The position numbers and the translations under genes were made by a program. A stretch of DNA of 33,717 bases from an uncultured Actinotalea sp. (GTDB taxonomy: Bacteria; Actinomycetota; Actinomycetes; Actinomycetales; Cellulomonadaceae): positions 1-33,717 of the forward strand of contig NZ_CAMPHH010000005.1 in assembly GCF_946885855.1 (NCBI RefSeq), given 5' to 3'. The notes under the pieces were generated by a model. It was given only the letters and a program-made list of their open reading frames with translations, was not told where the DNA came from and searched no databases. This document shows positions 1-8,175 of this stretch, piece after piece. Numbering within the stretch: position 1 is the first letter of the stretch; each line of letters starts with the position of its first letter.

Positions 1-9
1 CCTCCCGGC

Positions 10-1263
10 ATGGCACCCAGCCCCGACGACGTCGTCGCCTCCCTCGCCGAGCGCGCCGCGGCGCGCGACGAGATCCACGCCGCGACGGACCGCCGCGACC
101 GCTTCGCGCTGCCGGACGGGGTCGTGTACCTCGACGGCAACTCGCTCGGCGCGCTCCAGCGGCACGTCCCGGCGGTCCTGGCCGACGTCGTCCGGCGGCA
201 GTGGGGCGCGGACCTCATCACCTCCTGGAACGCGCACGGATGGTGGGACGCGCCGACCCGGGTCGGGGACCGGATCGCCTCCCTCGTCGGCGCCGCACCG
301 GGCCAGGTCGTCGTCGGCGACTCCACGACGGTCGCGCTGCACCAGACGCTCGGCGCCGCGCTGCGCCTGCGCCCGGGACGCCGGGCCGTCGTGACCGACC
401 CGGCGTCCTTCCCGACGGACCTCTACGTCGTCGCCGCCCTCGCCGCCGAGCACGGGCTCGAGGTCCTCCACGCCACGCCGACCGAGGTGCCGGCGCTCCT
501 GGCGCAGCGCGGCGCGGACGTCGCGGCCGTCGTCCTGTCGCACGTCGACTTCCGGACCGGCGAGCTGTGGGACCTGCCCGGGATCACCCGTGCTGCGCAC
601 GACGCCGGGGCGCTGGCGCTGTGGGACCTCAGCCACACCGCCGGCGCCGTGCCCGTGGACCTGGACGCGCACGGCGTCGACCTTGCCGTCGGCTGCGGCT
701 ACAAGTACCTCTGCGGCGGACCCGGGGCGCCGGCCTTCACCTACGTCGCCCACCGCCACCAGGCCGACTTCCGCCCGCCGGTCCAGGGGTGGAACGGCCA
801 CGCGGAGCCGTTCGCGATGGCGGGCGAGCACCGCTTCGCCGACGGCATCGCGCGCGCCCGGATCGGCACGCCCCCGATGCTCTCGCTGCTCGCCCTCGAC
901 GCCGCGCTCGACCTCTTCGACGGCCTCGCGATCGAGGACGTGCGAGCCCGCTCCCTCTCGCTCACCGGCTTCCTCGCCGAGGCCCTCGCGGCGCTCGTCC
1001 CGGAGGTGGAGCCGGTGACCCCCGTCGACGACGCCCGGCGCGGCTCGCACGTGTCCGTCGCCCACCCGGACGCCTACGGGGTGGTGCAGGCGCTCATCGC
1101 ACGCGGCGTCGTCGGCGACTTCCGCGAGCCGGGGCTGGCCCGGTTCGGGGTCGCCGCGCCGTACCTGACCCATGCCGAGATGCTCCGCGCCGCACTCGAG
1201 CTGCGGGCCGTCCTCGACCGCGGGGAGCAGCACCAGCACCGCGTGCGGGCGGCCGTCACCTGA
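10..1263 (+). CDS. kynU: Kynureninase
   Basis: PLP-dependent hydrolase that cleaves L-kynurenine to anthranilate and alanine (3-hydroxykynurenine to 3-hydroxyanthranilate) in cytosolic tryptophan catabolism. The 417 residues are the usual family length. The N-terminal [10 protein letters not shown] signature lies near residue 40. [13 protein letters not shown] precedes [14 protein letters not shown], in which Lys232 is the expected Schiff-base lysine. [10 protein letters not shown] in the C-terminal half is also typical of the family. The ATG at 10 fits homologue lengths, but the frame is open to the window edge and no clear ribosome site is visible, so a slightly earlier start outside the window is possible. 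A tryptophan 2,3-dioxygenase gene often precedes kynU, but that would lie outside this window. It converges with the Nudix gene. Confidence 0.93.
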   Translation: MAPSPDDVVASLAERAAARDEIHAATDRRDRFALPDGVVYLDGNSLGALQRHVPAVLADVVRRQWGADLITSWNAHGWWDAPTRVGDRIASLVGAAPGQVVVGDSTTVALHQTLGAALRLRPGRRAVVTDPASFPTDLYVVAALAAEHGLEVLHATPTEVPALLAQRGADVAAVVLSHVDFRTGELWDLPGITRAAHDAGALALWDLSHTAGAVPVDLDAHGVDLAVGCGYKYLCGGPGAPAFTYVAHRHQADFRPPVQGWNGHAEPFAMAGEHRFADGIARARIGTPPMLSLLALDAALDLFDGLAIEDVRARSLSLTGFLAEALAALVPEVEPVTPVDDARRGSHVSVAHPDAYGVVQALIARGVVGDFREPGLARFGVAAPYLTHAEMLRAALELRAVLDRGEQHQHRVRAAVT

Positions 1264-1332
1264 GCCGGGCCCGAGCCGGATCGCGAGGCCGAGGCCCCGG
1301 CGCGGCCACGCCACGCCCGCCGGCGCGTGACC

Positions 1333-1905
1333 TCAGGCCTGGTCGGGCAGGACGCGGGTGACCCCGTCCCAGCCGCCGAGCAGGGGCCGCACCACCGAGA
1401 CCAGGGGAGCCGGGAAGACCTCCTCCTCGACGCGCTCGAGCTCGTCGAGGTGCCACCAGCGGACCTCGTCCATGAACGCGCGCTCGACGTCCGTCCACCC
1501 GGAGGTCGTCACCGCGTCCGGCTCGTGGATCCGGGCGAGGAAGAACTCCTCGTCCTGCCGCACCGTCCGCCGCGAGAAGTCGAAGACGGCGCTGCGCCGC
1601 AGCACCGGGCCGACGAGCTCGTCCACCGGGACCCGCAGGCCCGTCTCCTCGAAGAGCTCCCGGACGGCCGCGTCGTGCGCCGTCTCCCCCTGGTCGATCC
1701 CGCCACCGACGGTGAACCACCACGTCCGCTCGGGCCGGTCGACGTCGTGACCCCGGACGAGGAGCAGACGGTCGCTCTCGTCCAGCAGGAGGACGCGCGC
1801 ACCCCGGCGGAACGGCACGCCGTCCTCGCCGACGACCCAGTCCGGGCCCAGCTGCGTCGGCAGGTCCGGCGAGCCGACGTCGTCCGCCGGCGTCACCGCG
1901 CGCAC
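1333..1905 (-). CDS. Nudix hydrolase
   Basis: Predicted 190-residue Nudix-family pyrophosphohydrolase; the substrate (an oxidised nucleotide, NDP-sugar or dinucleotide) cannot be told from sequence. A complete Nudix box spans residues 68 to 90: GG, then E at the usual spacing, then RELFEETGL with the metal-binding glutamates E86 and E87. The upstream WWFTVGGG strand is typical. The start is a GTG at 1905 with only a weak G-rich ribosome site. It lies 46 bp downstream of pdxS on the same strand and is probably co-transcribed. In mycobacteria a Nudix domain is fused to the membrane protein just after pimA. Here a Nudix gene stands alone beyond pdxS, which may or may not be the same lineage. Confidence 0.9.
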   Translation of the reverse strand: MRAVTPADDVGSPDLPTQLGPDWVVGEDGVPFRRGARVLLLDESDRLLLVRGHDVDRPERTWWFTVGGGIDQGETAHDAAVRELFEETGLRVPVDELVGPVLRRSAVFDFSRRTVRQDEEFFLARIHEPDAVTTSGWTDVERAFMDEVRWWHLDELERVEEEVFPAPLVSVVRPLLGGWDGVTRVLPDQA

Positions 1906-1951
1906 CTGGGCAGCGCCCCCGGCACCCCGTGCACCACCACCCTCAGCGGGC

Positions 1952-2863
1952 TCACCACCCGCGCTCGGCGAGGCGGTGGGGCTGGGGCACCTCCTCGACG
2001 TTGATGCCGACCATGGCCTCGCCGAGGCCGCGGGACACCTTCGCGATGACGTCCGGGTCGTCGTAGAAGGTCGTCGCCTTGACGATCGCGGCGGCGCGCT
2101 CGGCCGGGTTGCCGGACTTGAAGATGCCCGAGCCGACGAAGACGCCCTCGGCGCCGAGCTGCATCATCATCGCGGCGTCGGCCGGTGTCGCGATGCCGCC
2201 CGCCGTGAAGAGCACCACGGGCAGCTTCCCGGTCGCTGCGACCTCCTTGACCAGGTCGTACGGCGCCTGGAGCTCCTTGGCCGCCACGAAGAGCTCGTCC
2301 TCGGGCAGCGCCGTCAGGGCCTTGATCTGCTGGCGCAGGGTGCGCATGTGGGTCGTCGCGTTCGAGACGTCGCCCGTGCCCGCCTCACCCTTGGAGCGGA
2401 TCATGGCCGCACCCTCGGTGATCCGGCGCAGCGCCTCGCCGAGGTTGGTCGCGCCGCAGACGAAGGGCACGGTGAACTGCCACTTGTCGATGTGGTGCGT
2501 GTAGTCCGCCGGCGTGAGGACCTCGGACTCGTCGACGTAGTCGACCCCGAGGGACTGCAGGACCTGCGCCTCGACGAAGTGCCCGATCCGGGCCTTCGCC
2601 ATCACCGGGATCGACACGGCTTCGATGATCTGGTCGATGAGGTCCGGGTCGCTCATGCGGGCGACGCCGCCCTGGGCGCGGATGTCCGCGGGCACCCGCT
2701 CCAGCGCCATGACCGCGACGGCGCCGGCGTCCTCGGCGATGCGCGCCTGCTCCGCGGTGACCACGTCCATGATCACCCCGCCCTTGAGCATCTCGGCCAT
2801 GCCGCGCTTGACCCGGGCGGTGCCGATGACGTTCTGGCTGCTCTCGGTGTTCTCGGTGGACAC
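1952..2863 (-). CDS. pdxS: Pyridoxal 5'-phosphate synthase, lyase subunit PdxS
   Basis: Synthase subunit of the DXP-independent vitamin B6 pathway. It condenses ribose 5-phosphate, glyceraldehyde 3-phosphate and ammonia (supplied by the PdxT glutaminase) into PLP, as a cytosolic (beta/alpha)8 dodecamer. The 303 residues match the family closely. Asp33 ([11 protein letters not shown]), Lys90 (MAKARIGHF) and Lys158 ([10 protein letters not shown]) correspond to the catalytic Asp and two Lys residues. The start is a GTG at 2863 with GAGGA about 7 nt upstream. It follows the prsW gene by 71 bp on the same strand. No pdxT is found downstream in the window, although pdxT is commonly close by in actinobacteria; the next gene is a Nudix hydrolase. 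Confidence 0.97.
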   Translation of the reverse strand: MSTENTESSQNVIGTARVKRGMAEMLKGGVIMDVVTAEQARIAEDAGAVAVMALERVPADIRAQGGVARMSDPDLIDQIIEAVSIPVMAKARIGHFVEAQVLQSLGVDYVDESEVLTPADYTHHIDKWQFTVPFVCGATNLGEALRRITEGAAMIRSKGEAGTGDVSNATTHMRTLRQQIKALTALPEDELFVAAKELQAPYDLVKEVAATGKLPVVLFTAGGIATPADAAMMMQLGAEGVFVGSGIFKSGNPAERAAAIVKATTFYDDPDVIAKVSRGLGEAMVGINVEEVPQPHRLAERGW

Positions 2864-2934
2864 GTCGTCCTCACTCGTCGCGTGCGCGCTCGGCGCAGGA
2901 GGTGGTCGCCGCGACGTCCGCGGCGCGGTCGATT

Positions 2935-4107
2935 CTAGACGGCGAGCCTGCGCCGCAGGTCCTGCCGCAGCAGGTCGAGCTCAGCCAGGAGCGCCGCCTC
3001 GTCCGCGCGTCCCGCCCACCACCGGGCGCGGTCCGTCATGACCCGGTGCCGGTGGTGAGCGAGGCGCGACGCCGTCGTCTGGAAGGACCGCATGGCCCCC
3101 TCCGCCGCACGACCACCCCGCGACCGGGCCCAGCGCCGCGAGGCCCGCCGGGCACCGAGCGAGCTGAGCATCCGCAGCTCCTGGGGGGCGAGCCAGCCCG
3201 CGGCCGCGTACTCCGTGAGCCGTTCCCGGACGAGGCGCGCCTCCCGGGCCCGCAGCCATGCGACCAGGCCGACGACGCCGAGGAAGAGCGGGACCTGGAC
3301 GGTGACGTAGATCGCCAGGAACGAGGAGTCCGTGCCGAGGGTCGCCGCCCCGTTCCACAGGGCGTGGAGCCCGACGGCGACGACGAGACCGCCCACGAAG
3401 GCCCCGACCCAGGCCCCGGTCGACCGCCGGGACGCCCACCCCAGCGCGAGGCCGACGGCTCCGGTGAAGAGCACGTGGGCGAAGGGTGACATCACCGCGC
3501 GCAGGACGAAGACGACCGCGACGGCCTCCCCGCCGTCCGCGCCCACGGCGGACTCGCTCACGGCCTGGCCGAAGTAGAGGATGTTCTCGACGAACGCGAA
3601 GCCGGCCGCCACCGTGGCCGCGTAGACGAGACCGTCGACGGGGCCGTCGAACCAGCGCCGCCACACGAGGAACAGGAGCAGGACGCCCAGCGCCTTGATG
3701 CCCTCCTCCACCACGGGCGCGACGAAGGTCGCGGTCAGGGCACCGGCCCGCAGGTCGTCGAGGCCGACCAGGAGGAGCGCCGTCTGCGCGCTGGAGTTGA
3801 GGACCAGCGCCACGAGGACAGAGACGGACGCGCCCCACCCGAAGGCGACCGCGAGGGCGGACCAGGGCTCCGGCTCCCAGCGGTCGACCCACAGGACCGT
3901 GCCCAGCACCGCCGCGAGCGGCACGAGCGCGAGGACCGTGGCGACCGGGAAGGCTGGCGGTCCCACCATGAAGCCGACCACCCCGACCGCGACGAGGGTC
4001 AGGACGCCCAGCACGACGGCGGTGAGGAGCGTCCCCGCACCGGGACGCACGCGACGGGGCGCCGGAGCCGCGGGCAGCCACGACCCGGACGGGAGCGGCG
4101 CGCTCAT
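2935..4107 (-). CDS. PrsW-family intramembrane metalloprotease (CAAX/ABI-type fold)
   Basis: Multi-pass membrane protein of 390 residues in the PrsW family of putative site-1 or CAAX-type proteases. About eight to ten hydrophobic segments lie between residues 25 and 300, followed by a basic cytosolic tail of about 90 residues. The family motifs are intact: EEGIK (134-138), FVEN (172-175), H211 in the [10 protein letters not shown] segment and H248 in GLHALWN. These are the expected zinc or catalytic positions. I chose the ATG at 4107 because it forms an ATGA overlap with the stop of the upstream gene; an earlier in-frame start would add only 12 residues inside that gene. It is the last gene of the coupled PIM run. 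B. subtilis PrsW cleaves an anti-sigma factor, but no anti-sigma gene is seen here, so the substrate is unknown. Confidence 0.9.
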   Translation of the reverse strand: MSAPLPSGSWLPAAPAPRRVRPGAGTLLTAVVLGVLTLVAVGVVGFMVGPPAFPVATVLALVPLAAVLGTVLWVDRWEPEPWSALAVAFGWGASVSVLVALVLNSSAQTALLLVGLDDLRAGALTATFVAPVVEEGIKALGVLLLFLVWRRWFDGPVDGLVYAATVAAGFAFVENILYFGQAVSESAVGADGGEAVAVVFVLRAVMSPFAHVLFTGAVGLALGWASRRSTGAWVGAFVGGLVVAVGLHALWNGAATLGTDSSFLAIYVTVQVPLFLGVVGLVAWLRAREARLVRERLTEYAAAGWLAPQELRMLSSLGARRASRRWARSRGGRAAEGAMRSFQTTASRLAHHRHRVMTDRARWWAGRADEAALLAELDLLRQDLRRRLAV

Positions 4108-4730
4108 CCCACGTGCCCCGGCCGGGACAGGCCGTCGGGCCACCCGTCGTCGATCTCGACGGTCCGCGGCATCGCGGCGCGCCCGTGGAGCCGCAGGATC
4201 CGGACGAGCAGCTTGCGGCGCACCCGGTGCGTCTGGGCGACCGCCTCGTTGTGGAACCGGCGCGCCATCTGCACGCGGTACCAGGAGGCGGCGAGGGAGG
4301 TGAGCAGCTCCCCGGCGAGCACGTCGCCCTCGAGGGCGCGGACCTCCTCGCCGTCGGCCAGCGCGGTGCGCAGCGTCAGGGACAGGTCGCTCTCGGCGAC
4401 CTCACGCTCCTGCGCCCCGGGCAGTCGCACGCACGGGTCCCCGGCCGGGTGCCGCGCGTCACCGGCGAGGTCGCCGTCGCCCCGTCCGCCGACGGTCAGC
4501 GCCGACCACGCGGCGTCCGCGACGAGGACGCTGCTCGCCGGGTCGAGCACACCGGCCGCCGCGAGCTCCGCTGCCGCCGACGCCCGGCGCACGAGCTGGT
4601 GGTCCAGCGCCTGCCGCGACGTGGCGACCTTGCGGTGCAGCCGGTCGAGCCGGTTCGCCGCGAGCCAGACGAGCCAGACCAGGAGCAGCAGCGCCGCGAC
4701 CACGACGACGGCGGTCTCCGACCAGGTCAT
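4104..4730 (-). CDS. LemA-like single-pass membrane protein of the PIM operon
   Basis: This 208-residue protein has one N-terminal transmembrane helix (about 6-26), then a basic, helical LDRLHRKV...LDHQLVRRA stretch that recalls the LemA-type helical bundle. A second conserved-looking block, MARRFHNEAV (156-164), is followed by a short RILRLHG segment. From memory, many actinobacteria carry a protein like this directly after pimA. In Mycobacterium tuberculosis the gene at this position (Rv2609c) is a membrane protein with a C-terminal Nudix domain. Here the protein ends before any Nudix domain. It overlaps pimA and prsW by 4 nt each (ATGA), so it is translationally coupled to both. A central GGRGDGD...GDPC loop looks like a low-complexity insert. 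The molecular function is unknown. Confidence 0.75.
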   Translation of the reverse strand: MTWSETAVVVVAALLLLVWLVWLAANRLDRLHRKVATSRQALDHQLVRRASAAAELAAAGVLDPASSVLVADAAWSALTVGGRGDGDLAGDARHPAGDPCVRLPGAQEREVAESDLSLTLRTALADGEEVRALEGDVLAGELLTSLAASWYRVQMARRFHNEAVAQTHRVRRKLLVRILRLHGRAAMPRTVEIDDGWPDGLSRPGHVG

Positions 4731-5929
4731 CGCTCACCCCGCAGGCCGGCCCACCGGGTGCGACGGGAGCGCGGGTCCTCAGCGACCCGGACCCGCGGGC
4801 CGACGCCCGACAGGACCGTGTCGTACACCGTCAGGACCTGCTGCGTGACGGTCGACCAGTCGTAGCGGCGGACCACCTCGGAGCCCCGCTCGACGACGCG
4901 TCGCCGCAGGTCCGGGTCGTCCAGGACGCGCGACAGCGTGCGCGCGAGGTCCTCGCCGTCGCCGGTCCGGAACAGCACCCCGGCGTGGCCGTCGTCGAGG
5001 ACACGACGGAAGGCGCCGAGGTCGCTCGCGACGACCGCCGTCCCCGCGCTCATCGCCTCCACGAGCACGATCCCGAAGCTCTCCCCGCCGGTCTGCGGTG
5101 CGACGTACACGTCGACCGAGCGCAGCAGGGCCGCCTTCTCCTCGTCCGTGATGCCGCCGAGGAACTCCACGGCGCCGGCGTGCTCCCCCAGGGTCTCGCG
5201 GGCCTCCGCCGCACCGGCGTCCCCGCGCCCCGCCACGAGGAAGCGAGCTCCAGGATGCGCGGCGAGGACGCGTGGGATCGCCGCCGCGAGCACCGGCAGA
5301 CCCTTGCGGGGCTCGTCCAGGCGGCCGAGGAACGCGACGGTCGGCGCGTCCGGCGTCCCCGTCCAGCGCAGGTCGGGCTCGGCCGCCTCGAAGGGGTCGA
5401 CGTAGACGCCGTTCGGGATGACGACGGCGTCGCCGCCGAGGTGCTCGACGAGCGTCCGGCGCGCGTCCTCGGAGACCGCGATCCGCGCGGAGATCTTCTC
5501 CAGGCTCGGCCGGACCACCGGGTACGCCATCTGCAGCGCGCGCGAGCGGATGAGCGCCGTGTGGAAGGTCGCGACGATCGGTCCCTCGGCGATCCACAGC
5601 GCGAGCATGCCCAGGCTCGGGGTCACCGGCTCGTGCAGGTGCAGCACGTCGAAGTCCCCGGCGGCGAGCCACCGGCGGACCCGGGCGGCGCTGAGAGGAC
5701 CGAACGTCATCCGCGCGACCGCACCGTTGTAGCGGACCGGCACGGCGCGACCTGCGGCCGTCATCTGGGCGGGCACCGGGGTGTCGTCGTCGGCGGGAGC
5801 GAGGATGGAGACGGTGTGGCCGTGCGTCTCCAGGGCCTGAGCGAGGTCACGGACGTGGAACTGCACCCCGCCGGGCACGTCGAAGGAGTACGGGCACACG
5901 ATCCCGATGCGCAGCGGTGACCCGATCAC
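4727..5929 (-). CDS. pimA: Phosphatidylinositol alpha-mannosyltransferase PimA
   Basis: GT-B retaining glycosyltransferase (GT4) that transfers the first mannose from GDP-mannose to phosphatidylinositol at the inner membrane face, starting PIM (and, where present, LM/LAM) synthesis. The 400 residues include an N-terminal RIGIVCPYSFDVPGGVQ acceptor motif, HLHEPVTPSLGMLAL, FHTA, PNGVYVDPF, GRLDEPRKG and the GGESFGIVLVEAM donor-site EX7E motif. The start is the GTG at 5929, which shares a GTGA overlap with the patA stop. Its own stop overlaps the next ATG (ATGA). The position after pgsA and patA matches the mycobacterial locus, which strengthens PimA over a generic GT4 assignment. Confidence 0.93.
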   Translation of the reverse strand: MIGSPLRIGIVCPYSFDVPGGVQFHVRDLAQALETHGHTVSILAPADDDTPVPAQMTAAGRAVPVRYNGAVARMTFGPLSAARVRRWLAAGDFDVLHLHEPVTPSLGMLALWIAEGPIVATFHTALIRSRALQMAYPVVRPSLEKISARIAVSEDARRTLVEHLGGDAVVIPNGVYVDPFEAAEPDLRWTGTPDAPTVAFLGRLDEPRKGLPVLAAAIPRVLAAHPGARFLVAGRGDAGAAEARETLGEHAGAVEFLGGITDEEKAALLRSVDVYVAPQTGGESFGIVLVEAMSAGTAVVASDLGAFRRVLDDGHAGVLFRTGDGEDLARTLSRVLDDPDLRRRVVERGSEVVRRYDWSTVTQQVLTVYDTVLSGVGPRVRVAEDPRSRRTRWAGLRGER

Positions 5930-6909
5930 GCGTCGGCCCCCGTCCCGGCCTGCCCGGCCCGCCCGACGCGCCCGGTGGCGCGCGCCGGGTCCAGGTCGGC
6001 CACGAAGACACGCTGCAGCATGTGCCAGTGGGTGGGATCGGCGGCGATGTCCCCCGCGAGGACGCCCACCCACTGCTGGGTCACCGCGGCGACCTGCCCC
6101 GCGCGGTCCAGGCCCGCTGGCGCGGCCACCGGCGGGTGGAAGCGGACGACGATGCCCCACGGCGAGCCCGCGGCACGCCGTCGGGCGCCGCGCAGCCGCT
6201 CGTGCTGGACGGTGACAGGCAGCAGCGGAGCACCGGTGGTGACGGCCAGGGCCGCGGGACCGGCGGCCACCCGCGCGCGCTCGCCGAACAGCTCGACCTC
6301 CACGCCCCGGGCCGTGAGGTCGCGGTCGGCCAGCAGCGGGACGAGGACGCCGCCGGCGCGCACCGAGCGCACGAGCTCGCGGAACACCTCGCCCCCGTCG
6401 TCCAGGGGGAGGATCCGCAGGCCGATCCCCTCTCGGAGCCGGAGGAACTCCTCGAAGACCTCGGCGGGCTCGAGCCGCTCGGCGACCGTGAGCACCGGCG
6501 CGAGCGCACGGGTCGCCCACGCGCCGGCGAGGTCCCAGTTGCCCTGGTGCGACAGCGCGAGCACCACGCCGTCGCCCCGGGCGACGAGGGGTCCGACGAC
6601 GTCCAGCCCCTCGACGCGCACGCGCGCCTCGACCTGCTCCCCGGACAGCCGGCTCAGCGTGAACGCCTCGCCGTAGTACCGCAGGTACGTCCGCATCCCG
6701 GCGCGGCTGAGCCGGCGCAGCTCCCGCGGGGTCGCCAGGGGCCGCGCCCGGGAGATGTTGGCCTCGAGGCGCCGGACCCCCTTGCCGTGGCGGGCCCACG
6801 CGACGTCCGCCGCGACCCTCAGGGCTCCGCGGACGACCGGCTCGGGCAGCCGCCCGGCGAGCCGCCACCCGGCCAGCAGCAGCGTCGCGCCGCTCGGGCG
6901 GCCGCTCAC
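5926..6909 (-). CDS. patA: Phosphatidylinositol mannoside acyltransferase PatA
   Basis: Membrane-associated acyltransferase of the LpxL/HtrB-like lysophospholipid family. PatA transfers palmitoyl from acyl-CoA to the 6-position of the mannose of PIM1/PIM2. The 327-residue product has the catalytic HX4D motif at H121 to D126 (SHQGNWD) and the downstream LLADRDLTARGVEVELFG block typical of the family. A WHMLQRVF segment near the C-terminus is also typical. The start is the GTG at 6909, sharing GTGA with the pgsA stop; the stop shares GTGA with pimA. The order pgsA-patA-pimA is the same as in mycobacteria. Confidence 0.92.
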   Translation of the reverse strand: MSGRPSGATLLLAGWRLAGRLPEPVVRGALRVAADVAWARHGKGVRRLEANISRARPLATPRELRRLSRAGMRTYLRYYGEAFTLSRLSGEQVEARVRVEGLDVVGPLVARGDGVVLALSHQGNWDLAGAWATRALAPVLTVAERLEPAEVFEEFLRLREGIGLRILPLDDGGEVFRELVRSVRAGGVLVPLLADRDLTARGVEVELFGERARVAAGPAALAVTTGAPLLPVTVQHERLRGARRRAAGSPWGIVVRFHPPVAAPAGLDRAGQVAAVTQQWVGVLAGDIAADPTHWHMLQRVFVADLDPARATGRVGRAGQAGTGADA

Positions 6910-7529
6910 GGCGCGGGCGCCGATCCGTCGGCGGCCAGGAACTGCCGGCGCACGTGCGCGATGCGCTGCCCGACGGTCACCAGGCTCGCCAGCGCCAGCA
7001 CGCCGAGCACCACGGTGAGGACCGTCGCCGGGAGCCCCAGGCCGACGAACGCCGTCGTCGTCAGCACGACCACCAGCCGGTCCGCGCGCTCGGCGATCCC
7101 GACGTCCGCGCGCATGCCCAGCCCCTCCGCGCGGGCGCGGGTGTACGGGACGATCGAGCCGAGGACCAGGCACGCGAGCGCCAGGACCGCGCCGACGGGG
7201 TCCTCGCCCCGCCCGGCGAGGTAGAGGACGAGCGCGACGAAGATCGCCCCGTCGCCGAACCGGTCGAGCGTCGAGTCGAGGAACGCGCCCCAGCTGCTGG
7301 TCCGGCCCGCGCGCCGCGCCATCGTGCCGTCGAGCAGGTCCGACAGGACGAAGAGGGTGATGACGAGCGTGCCGACGAACAGGTACCCGAGCGGGTAGAG
7401 CGTCAGGGCCGCGACGACGACGCCCACCGTCCCCAGGACCGTCACGGCGTCGGGCGACACCCCGCGGCGCAGGAGCGCATCCGCGACCGGGTCGACGACG
7501 TACGCCATGAGGCGGCGCAGCCGGCGCAT
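6906..7529 (-). CDS. pgsA: Phosphatidylinositol phosphate synthase (CDP-alcohol phosphatidyltransferase)
   Basis: Integral membrane enzyme of 207 residues that condenses CDP-diacylglycerol with inositol 1-phosphate to give phosphatidylinositol phosphate, the precursor of PI and PIMs. The CDP-alcohol phosphotransferase motif is complete: D64, D67-G68, A71-R72, G81, D85 and D89 (DLLDGTMAR followed by GAFLDSTLD). About five to six hydrophobic segments follow. The ATG at 7529 overlaps the HIT-gene stop by one base (TGATG), which decides the start; upstream in-frame codons lie inside the HIT gene. Substrate assignment rests on synteny with patA and pimA, since the motif alone would also fit phosphatidylglycerophosphate synthase. 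Confidence 0.92.
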   Translation of the reverse strand: MRRLRRLMAYVVDPVADALLRRGVSPDAVTVLGTVGVVVAALTLYPLGYLFVGTLVITLFVLSDLLDGTMARRAGRTSSWGAFLDSTLDRFGDGAIFVALVLYLAGRGEDPVGAVLALACLVLGSIVPYTRARAEGLGMRADVGIAERADRLVVVLTTTAFVGLGLPATVLTVVLGVLALASLVTVGQRIAHVRRQFLAADGSAPAP

Positions 7530-8173
7530 CAGGCACCGCCCCCGGCCGGCTCGTCCTCCGGCGGCGCCGACGGCGCGTCCGGCGCGACGCCCGCCCACGC
7601 GGCCGCCAGCCGTTCCCGGGTGTCACCCAGCAGCTCGGGCATGGCCTTGGTCCGACCGACGATGGGCAGGAAGTTGCTGTCCCCGGACCACCGCGGCACC
7701 ACGTGCTGGTGCAGGTGCGCCGCGATCCCGGCGCCCGCCACGGCGCCCTGGTTCATCCCCAGGTTGAAGCCCTGCGGACCCATCGTCGCCCGCAGCACCC
7801 GCATCGCCGTCCTCGTCAGCGCGGCCAGCTCGGCCACCTCGGGCTCGGTCAGGTCCGTGTAGTCGGCGACGTGCCGGTACGGCAGCACCATGAGGTGCCC
7901 GGCGTTGTACGGGTAGAGGTTGAGGAGCACGAAGCAGACCCCACCGCGGTGCACGACGAGTGCCGCGGCGTCGTCGTCGCTGGCCGCGACACGGCAGAAG
8001 GGACACGCCCCCTCGCCGCTGTCCGCCGGCTTGTCCTGACCGCCGATGTAGACCATCCGGTGCGGCGTCCAGAGCCGGCCGAACCCGTCCGGCTGCCCGG
8101 CCGGGTGGTCGGCGTCCGGGACGTCGGCCCCGCCGTTCCCGCCGGCGTCCTGCTCGCTCCCCCGTCCCGTCAC
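7529..8173 (-). CDS. HIT-family protein, Ap4A phosphorylase-like
   Basis: Histidine-triad nucleotide hydrolase/transferase of 214 residues. The triad is HLHQHVV at residues 153 to 159 (H153, H155, H157), preceded by the family's NLYPYNAGHLMVLPYRH strand-helix (85-101) and a CPFCR motif at 57-61 that could bind zinc. The M. tuberculosis gene at this position (Rv2613c) encodes a diadenosine tetraphosphate phosphorylase, so Ap4A turnover is the likely role. Threonyl-tRNA synthetase, encoded 2 nt upstream, belongs to an enzyme class that can make Ap4A as a side product. The start is the GTG at 8173. The N-terminal 35 residues and C-terminal 20 residues are low-complexity tails. Confidence 0.88.
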   Translation of the reverse strand: MTGRGSEQDAGGNGGADVPDADHPAGQPDGFGRLWTPHRMVYIGGQDKPADSGEGACPFCRVAASDDDAAALVVHRGGVCFVLLNLYPYNAGHLMVLPYRHVADYTDLTEPEVAELAALTRTAMRVLRATMGPQGFNLGMNQGAVAGAGIAAHLHQHVVPRWSGDSNFLPIVGRTKAMPELLGDTRERLAAAWAGVAPDAPSAPPEDEPAGGGA

Positions 8174-8175
8174 GG

